Source: Peribacillus huizhouensis (lineage in GTDB: Bacteria > Bacillota > Bacilli > Bacillales > DSM-1321). From it: DNA of 64,000 nt. The stretch lies in NCBI RefSeq assembly GCF_014138605.1, contig NZ_JACJHX010000007.1, positions 108,539 through 172,538 on the forward strand. The letters run 5' to 3'. Below the pieces are notes generated by a model. The model was not told where the DNA came from, searched no databases, and worked only from the letters and a program-made list of their open reading frames with translations. This document shows positions 24,750-33,907 of the stretch, piece after piece (the stretch's first letter is position 1; each line of letters opens with the position of its first letter). The position numbers were made by a program, and so were the translations under genes.

Positions 24750-25637
24750 TTAAATGGTTTGTACGGTTTTACTTTGGACGACTGGGTTTTGTAAGATACC
24801 AATTCCCGGAATTTCAATTTCAATTCGGTCGTTGTCGTTTAAAGTAAATTCATTTGGTGGAACGACACATGTCCCAGTGAGCAGAACCGTTCCGTCAAAA
24901 ATTTCGTTATCAAGAACTAAGTAATGTACGAGCTCATCCAGTTTCCGTTTTAACTGGTTAACCTGCGCTTCACCATCAAATACTTTTTCGTCGTTGCGGT
25001 AAATACGGCAAATAATTTTTAATTCATACGGATCACTCACTGCTTCTTTTAACAGAATAGCAGGACCAATTGAGCATGAATTTTTCCATACTTTTGCCTG
25101 AGGCAAATAAAGCGGATTCTCCCCTTCTATGTCACGGCAGCTCATGTCGTTTCCAGCAGTATAACCGAGTACTGTACCATCTCTATCAATTACAAGTCCA
25201 AGCTCAGGCTCTGGAATTTGCCAGTTAGAATCAGAGCGCAAGTAAACAGGATCATTCGGACCCACAGTTCTGGCAGCTGTTGATTTGAAGAATATTTCTG
25301 GACGTTTTGCATCGTACACTTTATCATAAAACGTATCACGGTCGAGCTTACCTTGTGTTGCTTCATAGTTTCGTGCTTCTTTGCTTTTTTTGTACGTCAC
25401 GCCTGCCGCCCATACTTCCGGTGCATCAATCGGTGTTGTTAATTGAAGACTATCTATCGGTTGTTTTTCGGCAACTTCAGCAATTTGTTTTATAATATCA
25501 AACGCAGTTTTGTTTTTACTTCGTGCCGCTTCAATCAACGACATAAAATCTTCATACGGAATATCAAATACTTCATTTTCATTCGTAACAGCTGCTAGTT
25601 GTTTACCATTTTCTTTTACATAGCGAATAATTCTCAT
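24750..25637 (-). CDS. Fumarylacetoacetate hydrolase-fold enzyme (possible 2-keto-3-deoxypentonate dehydratase)
   Basis: A 295-aa FAH-domain protein from the ATG at 25637, chosen because AGGAGG lies nine bases upstream; the open frame extends to 25661. The N-terminal cap is followed by the metal-binding fold: EIFFKSTAARTVGPND, PEPELGLVIDRDGTVLGYTA and NDMSCRDIEGENPLYLPQAK. The stretch DIEGENPLYLPQAK resembles 2-dehydro-3-deoxy-D-arabinonate dehydratases of the FAH superfamily. With the IlvD/Edd dehydratase upstream, a role in converting a 2-keto-3-deoxypentonate to 2,5-dioxopentanoate is plausible but not proven. Confidence 0.85.
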   Translation of the reverse strand: MRIIRYVKENGKQLAAVTNENEVFDIPYEDFMSLIEAARSKNKTAFDIIKQIAEVAEKQPIDSLQLTTPIDAPEVWAAGVTYKKSKEARNYEATQGKLDRDTFYDKVYDAKRPEIFFKSTAARTVGPNDPVYLRSDSNWQIPEPELGLVIDRDGTVLGYTAGNDMSCRDIEGENPLYLPQAKVWKNSCSIGPAILLKEAVSDPYELKIICRIYRNDEKVFDGEAQVNQLKRKLDELVHYLVLDNEIFDGTVLLTGTCVVPPNEFTLNDNDRIEIEIPGIGILQNPVVQSKTVQTI

Positions 25638-25672
25638 GTTTCCATTCCTCCTGATTGACACGTAGTCATTTT

Positions 25673-26440
25673 TTATATTTTTTGATATCCATATCCGAGA
25701 TCTTTAGAAATTTTATCGCAGCACTCTTTTAATAGTTCAACATAATATTTATTCGTTTCGTCATTAACCTTGGATGCTGGCATTGACATGCTAACTGCTG
25801 CAACCACTTTACTTGAATAATCTTTGACAGGTACAGCAAAACAAACAATCCCTGGTTCATTTTCTTCATTATCTATTGAATACCCATTGATGCGGACTTG
25901 TTCAATTTCCGTTAAAAACTCTTCTTTAGAGCTAATTGATTTTTCTGTTTGTTTCGTATATTTATAGCCTTCTAGAAGTTGATTTAATTCACCGTCTGTT
26001 TTTGTAGCGACAAGTGATTTCCCGACAGCGCTCGTGTGAATTGGTATACGACGGCCGATGCGGGAATATAAAACAGTTACACCACTCCCTTCTACTTTAT
26101 CAACGTATAAACCTTCCTGGCCGTCTAATATAACTAAGTGAGTCGTTAAATTTGTGATTTGTGACAGCGTTTCAAGATGTTTTCTTGCAACATTACGTAA
26201 ATCGAGATGACTTGCGACCATATTACCTCTCTCAAACAACTTCAGCCCAAGAGAATATTTTTCATTCTCTTCATTTTGTGCAATGTAACGCTGTTCTCGC
26301 AAAGTTTTTAATAATGAATGAACGGTGCTTTTATGCAAGTTCATTCGTTTGCTAATTTCAGTAATCGTTAACTCACGGTCGCGCTCATCAAATAAATCTA
26401 ATATTTTTAGTGCGCGCTCCACAGATTGAATAATGGGCAT
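25673..26440 (-). CDS. IclR-family transcriptional regulator
   Basis: A 255-aa regulator. The N-terminal winged helix is SVERALKILDLFDERDRELT then ITEISKRMNLHKSTVHSLLK (residues ~6-45), and the C-terminal ligand domain shows VEGSGVTVLYSRIGRRIPIH, TSAVGKSLVA and CFAVPVKDYSSKVVAAVSMS. It lies within the catabolic operon, between the dehydratase and the FAH-type gene, and presumably responds to a sugar acid or its 2-keto derivative. The palindrome at 32941-32958 at the operon promoter is a candidate operator. A GGAGTG site precedes the ATG. Confidence 0.9.
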   Translation of the reverse strand: MPIIQSVERALKILDLFDERDRELTITEISKRMNLHKSTVHSLLKTLREQRYIAQNEENEKYSLGLKLFERGNMVASHLDLRNVARKHLETLSQITNLTTHLVILDGQEGLYVDKVEGSGVTVLYSRIGRRIPIHTSAVGKSLVATKTDGELNQLLEGYKYTKQTEKSISSKEEFLTEIEQVRINGYSIDNEENEPGIVCFAVPVKDYSSKVVAAVSMSMPASKVNDETNKYYVELLKECCDKISKDLGYGYQKI

Positions 26441-26472
26441 AGTACTTCACTCCTAATCTTCATTTAGTCTAA

Positions 26473-28704
26473 TCATACCCGACTTTTTGAGTGAGCGCCC
26501 TGTTTTATTCCTGAATTTTCTGATTGAAGTATCACATCTTGTTCATAATCAAGCACGGCATCTTCTAAAACCGCCAATGGCACGACACCTTTTGCAGCAT
26601 CGGTGTGACCGTACATCCGATTACTCGCAGCGACCATTTTTTGACGGGATTTCATTCGCTGTTTACGATCTTTCACAATTTGGCGTCTTTCTTCTTTCAC
26701 GCTATCCGAGAAATCATGAACGACTTCACCTTTTTGAAGTTTTTCTGGATTGACAAAATCAATGCGTCGTCCGCGTAACTGCAGATGAACAACATCACCC
26801 GTCTCAAGAAAACCGATGCCTCCATCTTCATATGCTTCAGGTGTCATATGACCTATTGCAGCTCCATATGTAACACCAGAATAGCGACCATCACTTATAA
26901 TTGCGGCTAATTTTTTCATCACCCGGTTCGCGTTAATATATTGCATGGGAGTGAACATCTCTGGCATACCAAAAGCAACTGGACCTTGGCCCACGATAAT
27001 GACCGCAATTTTCAATATTCCTTCTTCTGACATCACATCGAACAATTCATCATATGAAGCATCTTTTAAACGCAGCCATTCTTGCTCATTGTTGTACTTA
27101 AGTGTCGCGAGCAGAAGCTCGTGTGAGAACAACTTTTGTTCTTTAATTTGGGAAAGTAAACTTGTATCTAGCAGACTCCGATTCGCCTCTTCTTCATTTT
27201 CAAAATAAAGCACGAACGCAAGCTTGTCATCGAACTGTTCAAGCTGAGGCGTTTGCATACCACTAATTTTCACAACGGCGCTTTCAAAAAAGTTTCCTTG
27301 TAATACATCGACTCCGCTAAATGCGCGACGCGGTGTAGATAAAATAACCGGATTTTCTTTAACATGAACCGCTTGCAAACTGCGTGTAATAACCAGGCGC
27401 TCTTTCCACGTCTTCGCTGCAACTGTCGGTGCATCTTGATCCATCGGTACACCATTTTCAAGCAATTCATAAAAGAGCGTTTCCATACCACGACTCGTTC
27501 CACTACAACACTGCATCGCCAACGAGTAAATATCTCGTCCTTCTGTCAAACTATAATCAAACAAGTCAGGAATCGGGTGCTCATGATGAATACGATCCAG
27601 ATCCCATAAGCTGAATTTGTATCCAGCATATAACATTCCTGCGACAATATGCATCATCAAGTTTGTTGAGCCACCAGACGCACTGTGGATCCGAATTGCA
27701 TTTTTAATATTCGCCGCTACAATATTTGCGACCCCATATTTTTCGTCATTGATCATCAGAGCAAAGCTGTCGAGAACGGCATTAATCTGACGTTGTGTTG
27801 GTGGATCTGTCAATAACTCAACCGCTGGATGAACGAGTCCCATTCCTGCGACTAAATGGCGTGAACTATTGCCTGTTCCGTTAAAGGCACATACGCCGCC
27901 TTGACCATCACATGTTGCAACAGCTAAGCGCATTTCAAAATATTTATGTTGTTCTTTCGTCAAAATACCACGTTCATACGCTCGCTCAAACACGCCTTGA
28001 AACGCTGTATTGGATGAACATTGCAAAATGTACGCCATCGTATCTCGCAAATCAACCGCTATATCCGCAGCGCCTTCACTTTCTGCTTTTTTCGCCAGCG
28101 CTTCCAATTCTTTAATCACGTCATCTGGAATTGAGCCGCCTTCTAACACGTGAGCAGGTGCGAATGTTGCGAAAAAAGGTGCTTCCCCCCGGTCACGACG
28201 TACACGATCAACATGTGCAAGCGCGCTTACAACTCCAAGTGGCTGCTTATCACATCCTTGAATAACGAATGCGCCATGGTAGCTGTGTGCCTCAATCTGA
28301 TTGACGACCATTTGCGCAACAGCGTTTCTGCTTTGCAATGAGTAACTCATCCCTTGATTACTTTGTGCAGTTCCATCACACATAACCGGTGTCGAGAAGT
28401 AAAACGGTACTCCACCATTTTGCCAAATGCGAATCGCTGCCCTAGCAGACGTTTGATAATCCATAATATGTGCTGGGTGATCCGATGAGCCACCAATTAT
28501 CGCGATACGCGGCGCATTCCGCTCTAGTCGCAGATAAATTTCTTCCAACGTCCAGTCAGGCTTGCCACCTTCATATGTAGAACCAAGGGTTAGCTTTGCG
28601 CGGTCCAGTAGACCGGCAACCGTAATCGGTTCATTTGCTTTTCCCTGTACATTATCTCGGTAAGGGTTTACATCATTATCAATAAGTGGATATAAGTAAG
28701 TCAT
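26473..28704 (-). CDS. IlvD/Edd-family dehydratase, long (YjhG/YagF-like sugar acid dehydratase)
   Basis: From the ATG at 28704 (GAGGGGTG upstream) the protein has 743 aa, longer than IlvD (~560) or E. coli YagF/YjhG (~655). Family motifs are FSTPVMCDGTAQSNQGMSYS, GAFVIQGCDKQPLGVVSAL (Fe-S cysteine), VATCDGQGGVCAFNGTGNSS (Fe-S cysteine), SASGGSTNLMMHIVAGML and IISDGRYSGVTYGAAIGHMT. It should dehydrate a sugar acid to its 2-keto-3-deoxy form using an Fe-S cluster and Mg. TRAP transporter genes lie upstream and IclR, FAH and DapA genes downstream. Exact substrate (xylonate, arabinonate or another) cannot be told. Confidence 0.87.
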   Translation of the reverse strand: MTYLYPLIDNDVNPYRDNVQGKANEPITVAGLLDRAKLTLGSTYEGGKPDWTLEEIYLRLERNAPRIAIIGGSSDHPAHIMDYQTSARAAIRIWQNGGVPFYFSTPVMCDGTAQSNQGMSYSLQSRNAVAQMVVNQIEAHSYHGAFVIQGCDKQPLGVVSALAHVDRVRRDRGEAPFFATFAPAHVLEGGSIPDDVIKELEALAKKAESEGAADIAVDLRDTMAYILQCSSNTAFQGVFERAYERGILTKEQHKYFEMRLAVATCDGQGGVCAFNGTGNSSRHLVAGMGLVHPAVELLTDPPTQRQINAVLDSFALMINDEKYGVANIVAANIKNAIRIHSASGGSTNLMMHIVAGMLYAGYKFSLWDLDRIHHEHPIPDLFDYSLTEGRDIYSLAMQCCSGTSRGMETLFYELLENGVPMDQDAPTVAAKTWKERLVITRSLQAVHVKENPVILSTPRRAFSGVDVLQGNFFESAVVKISGMQTPQLEQFDDKLAFVLYFENEEEANRSLLDTSLLSQIKEQKLFSHELLLATLKYNNEQEWLRLKDASYDELFDVMSEEGILKIAVIIVGQGPVAFGMPEMFTPMQYINANRVMKKLAAIISDGRYSGVTYGAAIGHMTPEAYEDGGIGFLETGDVVHLQLRGRRIDFVNPEKLQKGEVVHDFSDSVKEERRQIVKDRKQRMKSRQKMVAASNRMYGHTDAAKGVVPLAVLEDAVLDYEQDVILQSENSGIKQGAHSKSRV

Positions 28705-28749
28705 TTTAGCACCCCTCTTCACTATTTCGGAAGACATTTTATTTAATGG

Positions 28750-28830
28750 TAATAAAGCGAAACTTAATCAGTGGGGGTTTTCTTCATCCCCCACTGATTG
28801 TTAGTTGAACCAATCGGGCTTTTAAGCTAA
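28750..28830. repeat. Repeat family B copy between dctP and the dehydratase gene
   Basis: ATAAAGCGAAACTT, the hairpin AATCAGTGGGGG ... CCCCCACTGATT, then TTAGTTGAACCAATCGGGCT. Only the first half of the family is present. The hairpin may reduce read-through from the transporter genes into the enzyme genes. Confidence 0.65.
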
Positions 28831-29877
28831 TTAATTCGCTCTAACTTTCTCTACTTCTGCCTTCATTTCTTCTACAAGATCTTTTCCAAACTTTTTTGCA
28901 TATTTGTCAGTTACTGGTTGGATAATTTCTTTCATGTTTTCCATCTCTTGTTCAGATACTTCATTAATTTTCATCCCAGCTTCTTCTAACTTCTTAATGG
29001 CAAGCTCATTATCTTTACGGTTTACCTTGCGTTGATAATCTCTTGCCTCTTGTGCACTTTCTTGAAGAATATTTTGTTCTTCTTCGGATAAGCCGTCCCA
29101 GAATTTTTTGCTAACCAATAATATGAATGGTGTGTACACATGATTGGTAAGACTTAAATAGGATTGAACCTCATCATATTTTTGAGTAACAATTGTAGCT
29201 AGTGGATTTTCTTGTCCGTCTACTGACTTACTTTCAAGCGCAGTAAACACTTCAGAGAACGCCATTGGTGTAGGGTTTGCTCCGAGTTCATTAAAAGCAT
29301 CTAAATGAACCTCGTTTTGCATCGTCCTAATTTTTAGTCCTTTAAAATCATCTGCTGTTTCGACTGGGTGTTTACTATTGGTCAGTTGACGGAATCCATT
29401 TTCCCAATATCCAAGTCCGATTAGGCCGTGCTCTGGTAATTTGTCTAAAAGTGTTTGTCCTATTTTTCCATCGAGTACAGCATATGCTTCTTCCTCCTCT
29501 TTAAATACAAATGGAAAATCGTAAATCCCATATTCCGGTATGATACCAACTAAAGGGGAAGTCGATGGTACAGTGATTTCTTGCATCCCTGCCTGTAGGG
29601 CTTCCGTCATTTTCAGGTCATCTCCAAGAGTGGCGTCAAAATAATTTTGCACTTTTATTTTCCCTCCACTTTTTTCCTCAACCAACTCTTTAAATTTAAC
29701 CATCCCTTGACCTTGTGGATGACTTTCACTGTTGCCAATCCCTGCTTTAATCGTCCTTGTCTGTATGCCTTCTTTCACTTTTCCTCCTGACTTTGTACTA
29801 TCTGCACCACAACCACTTATAACTAGCATACTCGGGAGTACCATCGCCATTACCGTTCGTTTCAACCACTTATTCAT
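28831..29877 (-). CDS. TRAP transporter substrate-binding lipoprotein (DctP), first
   Basis: A 348-aa DctP-family binding protein. The N-terminal signal ends in the lipobox VISGC. Family features are KAGIGNSESHPQGQGMVKFK, the substrate-carboxylate region GFRQLTNSKHPVETADDFKG, then LKIRTMQNEVHLDAFNELGA (with the key Arg) and SVDGQENPLATIVTQKYDEV. Such proteins capture C4 dicarboxylates or sugar acids outside the membrane for sodium-driven DctQM. It follows dctM by 58 bases. A second, related DctP is encoded before dctQ, so this transporter has two binding proteins. Confidence 0.9.
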   Translation of the reverse strand: MNKWLKRTVMAMVLPSMLVISGCGADSTKSGGKVKEGIQTRTIKAGIGNSESHPQGQGMVKFKELVEEKSGGKIKVQNYFDATLGDDLKMTEALQAGMQEITVPSTSPLVGIIPEYGIYDFPFVFKEEEEAYAVLDGKIGQTLLDKLPEHGLIGLGYWENGFRQLTNSKHPVETADDFKGLKIRTMQNEVHLDAFNELGANPTPMAFSEVFTALESKSVDGQENPLATIVTQKYDEVQSYLSLTNHVYTPFILLVSKKFWDGLSEEEQNILQESAQEARDYQRKVNRKDNELAIKKLEEAGMKINEVSEQEMENMKEIIQPVTDKYAKKFGKDLVEEMKAEVEKVRAN

Positions 29878-29935
29878 ATCTCTTCCCCCTCATTCTTTTT
29901 TCCTTACAATTATTTTTTAAAAATTTTACTTTAAT

Positions 29936-31210
29936 TTACGTAAACCATCCCAGAGGGACCAATATAATAGAAGGAAATAAAATTAATAGAATTAATACTA
30001 TGACTTCTACTAGTAAAAATGGCCAAATTCCTTTCATGATATCTTCCATACTAATTTTACTTATCCCGCAGATAACATTTAAAACGGTACCAACTGGAGG
30101 TGTTAATAAACCAATTGCAGTAGTAAGGATAAATACAACACCAAAATAAACTGGATCGATCCCTGCTTGTGTAATAATTGGTATTAATACAGGTGTAAGG
30201 ATTAAGATGGCTGGCGTCATATCCATTGATGTTCCAATAATTATGACTAAGAAAACAATCATAAACGTCAATAACATTGGCCGATCCATAAATGGTTCTA
30301 ATACGCTAATTAATTGAGTAGGCAAATTCGCAACAGTTATTAGCCAAGATGATACAAGAGCTGCAGCGACTAGAAACATAACAACACTGGTCATTTTTGC
30401 TGCATTCACAAACACATTATATAAATCTTTGATTTTTATTTCTCTATAGATCACGACTCCAACAAATAATGCATAAACTGCAGCGACTACTGCTGCTTCT
30501 GTAGGTGTGAACAATCCACCTCTCAATCCGCCAATAATAATAACCGGAAGAAAGAGTGCCCATATTCCTTGGCGTAGTGATCGAAGTATTTCACTTAGCG
30601 ATTTCCGTGGTTGAACTTGTACATTTTCTTTACGTGCTATGATTGTCCACGCTACCGTTAAACCAACACCAAGTAAAATTCCTGGAACAATACCAGCCAT
30701 AAATAATTTTGTTATTGAAACACCACTGGCTACACCGAATACGATAAAGCCAATACTTGGTGGGATAATTGGCGCTATAATTCCACCAGCTGCGATTAAA
30801 CCACTCGAGCGGTTAATATTATAGCCACTTTTAACCATCATCGGAACTAAGATCGCCCCTAAAGCTGCCGTATCTGCAACAGCGGACCCAGATAAACTTG
30901 CGAATAAAATACTCGCTATTATTGCAACATATCCTAGTCCCCCTCTAATATGGCCAACCATTGTCATGGCCATGGTAACAATACGTTTAGACAAACCACC
31001 AGCATTCATTAACTCCCCTGCCAACATGAAGAATGGGATGGCCATAAGTGGAAAATTATTCGCGCCATTTATTAAGTTTTGCGCAATAATTTGACTATCA
31101 TATATGCCTAGAAAAAACATTAAAGCTACACTACTGACTAATAAAGCAAAGGCAATTGGAATCCCTAGACCCATTGCTCCAAGTAAAGATCCAACAAATA
31201 CTCCAATCAT
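29936..31210 (-). CDS. TRAP transporter large permease (DctM)
   Basis: A 424-aa membrane protein with about 12 hydrophobic segments. FPLMAIPFFMLAGELMNAGG then LSKRIVTMAM and SGSAVADTAALGAILVPMMV are DctM signatures, as is GGIIAPIIPPSIGFIVFGVA. It is the sodium-coupled translocation subunit. ATGA overlap of 4 bases with dctQ implies translational coupling. It is part of the dctP-dctQ-dctM-dctP run of the sugar-acid operon. Confidence 0.92.
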   Translation of the reverse strand: MIGVFVGSLLGAMGLGIPIAFALLVSSVALMFFLGIYDSQIIAQNLINGANNFPLMAIPFFMLAGELMNAGGLSKRIVTMAMTMVGHIRGGLGYVAIIASILFASLSGSAVADTAALGAILVPMMVKSGYNINRSSGLIAAGGIIAPIIPPSIGFIVFGVASGVSITKLFMAGIVPGILLGVGLTVAWTIIARKENVQVQPRKSLSEILRSLRQGIWALFLPVIIIGGLRGGLFTPTEAAVVAAVYALFVGVVIYREIKIKDLYNVFVNAAKMTSVVMFLVAAALVSSWLITVANLPTQLISVLEPFMDRPMLLTFMIVFLVIIIGTSMDMTPAILILTPVLIPIITQAGIDPVYFGVVFILTTAIGLLTPPVGTVLNVICGISKISMEDIMKGIWPFLLVEVIVLILLILFPSIILVPLGWFT

Positions 31211-31761
31211 CCTTGTATTTCCTCCTTTTCTATACTAGCAGCATGCATACTTAATATTTCTTCAGATTCGCTAACCGGGTTTAATTCCTCGTCAGTCACT
31301 TTATTAAATAAGATTCTATAAAGATTATGAAGAGTAATGACCCCCATAGATACGCCTACTAAAATACCAGTTCCATAGACGAGTGAAAGCGACATACCAA
31401 TTGCAGGCGTTACACTATCCATATTCATCAGTGTCATCTTCCAGCTTCCATCTAAAATTAGATACAGGATGTACAGAATAATCAAATCACTAATTACGTT
31501 CACAAATTTCTTTGCCCCTCTCGGCAGTCGTCTAACTACTAAGTCTACGCCAAGATGTTCTTTATTTTTGTAAGCTCCTATTGCACCGAAAAATGTAAGC
31601 CATACGAATAAATATCGCGACATTTCCTCTGACCACGTTATACCTGAGTTAAAAAAATAGCGGAGAATGACATTTCCAAAAACAAGGATCACCATTAAAG
31701 CTAAAGCAGAGACCATAATAATATTCAAGACATTTTCCAAAATTCTTGAGATTTTGTTCAC
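31207..31761 (-). CDS. TRAP transporter small permease (DctQ)
   Basis: A 184-aa protein with four transmembrane helices. The start is best placed at the GTG at 31761 (VNKISRILENVLN): GGAGGAAGAA lies just before it and would otherwise be inside the coding frame that opens at 31779. Family features are VILRYFFNSGITWSEEMSRY, LFVWLTFFGAIGAYKNKEHL and GVDLVVRRLP. It bridges DctP and DctM. A charged ~30-residue tail is at the C-terminus. Confidence 0.88.
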   Translation of the reverse strand: MNKISRILENVLNIIMVSALALMVILVFGNVILRYFFNSGITWSEEMSRYLFVWLTFFGAIGAYKNKEHLGVDLVVRRLPRGAKKFVNVISDLIILYILYLILDGSWKMTLMNMDSVTPAIGMSLSLVYGTGILVGVSMGVITLHNLYRILFNKVTDEELNPVSESEEILSMHAASIEKEEIQG

Positions 31762-31797
31762 ACTTCTTCCTCCATCCAAATAAATATTATTATTCCA

Positions 31798-32823
31798 TTA
31801 CTCTGCTTTAATCTTTTCAAACAGTTCTTTTGCCCAATCATTCTTTTTAAATATTTCGTTATATAAAGGTTTTGAGGCCTCTTCCATATCTGTTACAAAA
31901 CTTTCACTAGGTTTGGTAAACTTGATTCCATGTTCTTCTAAAAACTTTTTATCTTCTTCATAACTTTCCTCTAATAGCTCAAATTCATATGCTGCCGCTT
32001 CCTTTGATGCCCTTTCAATAATATCTTGTTGTTCTGCTGAAAGTCGCTCCCAGAATTTATGGTTAATCACATAAATATTAGGACTAAACATATGTTTAGA
32101 TTCAAGTACGTCACTTTGAACTTCATACCAACCAGAGGATCTCAAAGTAGCAATAGGATTATCTTGAGCATCGACTACATGTTGTTCAAGTGCTGAAAAT
32201 ACTTCAGAAATAGGTAATGGACTAACGTTTGTCCCAAGAGAATCACCAAGCTTAATATAGTTTGGGATGTTTGGCATTCTTAGTCTGAGACCTTTGAAAT
32301 CTTTCAAACTCTGAATTGGTTGATTACTAGAAAACATTCTAAACCCATTTGCACTCCATGCTAGTGGCTTTACACCATGTTTAGACTCTAAATCTTCAGT
32401 TAGTTCTTCGCCAATAGGGCCGTTAAGGACTGTCTTTACATGGTCAAAGTCTTTAAACAGAAACGGCCATTCCGGAACTCCCATTTTGGGAATATCTGCT
32501 TGCATGATCAGTCCTGGAACACCCATTTCTATTGTGCCATTTCTCACCCCGTCATAAAATTCTTGTTCGGCACCTAGCGTACTATTCGCATAAATTTGAA
32601 CTTTAAGTTGTCCATCACTTTCCTCTTCAACGATCTTTTTAAATTTTTCTTTTAAAGCGATATTTTGAGGATGATTTTCAGCAAAATAGTGAGCTACTTT
32701 AATCGTTTTCGTTTCATTTCCAGTTCCACTGGTTTTTTCACCCTCGTTTCCACAGCCTGTAAGAAGTAATGACGCTGCAATTGTCACACTTGAAGCAAGT
32801 CCAAACACTTTTCCTTTTTTCAT
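31798..32823 (-). CDS. TRAP transporter substrate-binding lipoprotein (DctP), second; first gene of the operon
   Basis: A 341-aa DctP-type lipoprotein with lipobox LLTGC at residues ~20-24. Signatures are AHYFAENHPQNIALKEKFKK, SANGFRMFSSNQPIQSLKDF, KGLRLRMPNIPNYIKLGDSL (with the conserved Arg) and VVDAQDNPIATLRSSGWYEV. It is clearly related to the other DctP of the operon but diverged in the ligand-contact stretches, so the two may bind different sugar acids. AGAGGAGG precedes the ATG. A cre site and a consensus promoter lie upstream. Confidence 0.9.
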   Translation of the reverse strand: MKKGKVFGLASSVTIAASLLLTGCGNEGEKTSGTGNETKTIKVAHYFAENHPQNIALKEKFKKIVEEESDGQLKVQIYANSTLGAEQEFYDGVRNGTIEMGVPGLIMQADIPKMGVPEWPFLFKDFDHVKTVLNGPIGEELTEDLESKHGVKPLAWSANGFRMFSSNQPIQSLKDFKGLRLRMPNIPNYIKLGDSLGTNVSPLPISEVFSALEQHVVDAQDNPIATLRSSGWYEVQSDVLESKHMFSPNIYVINHKFWERLSAEQQDIIERASKEAAAYEFELLEESYEEDKKFLEEHGIKFTKPSESFVTDMEEASKPLYNEIFKKNDWAKELFEKIKAE

Positions 32824-32845
32824 TTAAATCCTCCTCTTTGTTTTT

Positions 32846-32859
32846 TGTAAACGCTGTCA
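32846..32859. promoter_or_regulatory. cre site (CcpA) in the leader of the sugar-acid operon
   Basis: TGTAAACGCTGTCA matches the catabolite-response consensus WTGNAANCGNWNNCW. It lies ~23 bases before the first start codon and about 95 bases downstream of the promoter, a position suited to a roadblock or to repression by glucose. Confidence 0.65.
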
Positions 32860-32940
32860 TTATATCCTTCCGTTATCTCAACATTAAGCAATGTTGAATA
32901 TCCACTAGTTAGTTGTTTTATAATATAAAACATCGTTTTG

Positions 32941-32958
32941 AAATTTAAACTTAAATTT
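32941..32958. promoter_or_regulatory. Perfect palindrome at the operon transcription start
   Basis: AAATTTAA-AC-TTAAATTT has perfect 8-bp arms and directly abuts the -10 box of the operon promoter, covering the expected +1. It is the best candidate operator for the operon's IclR-family regulator; this assignment is an inference. Confidence 0.55.
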
Positions 32959-32986
32959 ATTATATATCGTTTCTCATCATTGTCAA
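32959..32986 (-). promoter_or_regulatory. Consensus SigA promoter of the sugar-acid operon
   Basis: On the minus strand TTGACA (32986-32981) and TATAAT (32964-32959) are perfect hexamers separated by 16 bases. Such a strong promoter implies tight repression, matching the adjacent palindrome and cre site. The rest of the gap 32987-33286 is A/T-rich with no gene that I can see. Confidence 0.85.
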
Positions 32987-33286
32987 AACATTTTTAGAAT
33001 TTTTAAATAATTGCAAAAACAGATTTTAGATGTTGTCAGCTTTTTTTATCTTTTTTATCCTTATTATGTCAACTAATACTTACAGTAGCTAGATTTTATG
33101 TATTGTATTTATTGATATTCTATGAGTCATTTCTATTGTGACCATACTGCTCCAACTAGTGATGAACCTTCAATTTAAGATGTTACCAGGAAGAATGACC
33201 ATTTACTTGCCACTCAGTTATAATTTTCAGTATAATTAAACATTATTTCCAAAAAAAAAAGCATCGACGAGACAGGTACTATGTCT

Positions 33287-33907
33287 TCACTTTAGGTTTA
33301 TTTTCCGACTCTCTTCCGTTTTCTCTATCATTACACTCTTCTGTTTTCTTTTTAGCATTTTCTTTAATAGGAATGAAAAGATTAACGTAAAAGCAACACC
33401 CTTAATAATGGAATTATAACCATAAACGAGCAAACCAAGTGATAAAACAATAAGGTTAATAATTCTTATGGTTACTGCTATATCTATCTTTTTATTTTTA
33501 TAATTTAAAATTAGCGCTATTACATCAAAGCCAACAGTAGATGCATTAGCTGTTATACATAAATAGTAGCCTATTGCGATCAAAATCGATGAAATGAGAA
33601 TCACTATTACGATATTTATATCTATACTTATATTCAATGAATAAAAAAGATTAAAAAACAGCATGTAACAAATGCTACTTACTATCGATTTAAAGAAGTA
33701 TTCTTTTCCCAGGAAAATTAAACAGATGATTAATAAAAGCCCTGTTACAAAATTAGCAAGCATAGCAATGTTATACCCAGATAACGCATTTAATAGTAAG
33801 GCAGAACTCGTCACACCACCATTAATAATTTCATTTGGTACGATTAAGTAAGCATAGGCAATAGTCATCGAAATATTTCCTACAATAATTTTAATAATAT
33901 CCCTCAT
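33287..33907 (-). CDS. YitT/YczE-type membrane protein
   Basis: A 206-aa membrane protein from the ATG at 33907 (MRDIIKIIVGNISMTIAYAY), preceded by AAAGGTGG; the open frame extends to 34006 without family resemblance. Five hydrophobic segments and the motif LIVPNEIINGGVTSSALLLN are those of the YitT membrane domain. Unlike full YitT proteins (~280 aa) it lacks the C-terminal soluble domain and ends in a basic tail. Function of the family is unknown. It is strongly AT-rich and stands alone between the sugar-acid and taurine clusters. Confidence 0.75.
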   Translation of the reverse strand: MRDIIKIIVGNISMTIAYAYLIVPNEIINGGVTSSALLLNALSGYNIAMLANFVTGLLLIICLIFLGKEYFFKSIVSSICYMLFFNLFYSLNISIDINIVIVILISSILIAIGYYLCITANASTVGFDVIALILNYKNKKIDIAVTIRIINLIVLSLGLLVYGYNSIIKGVAFTLIFSFLLKKMLKRKQKSVMIEKTEESRKINLK

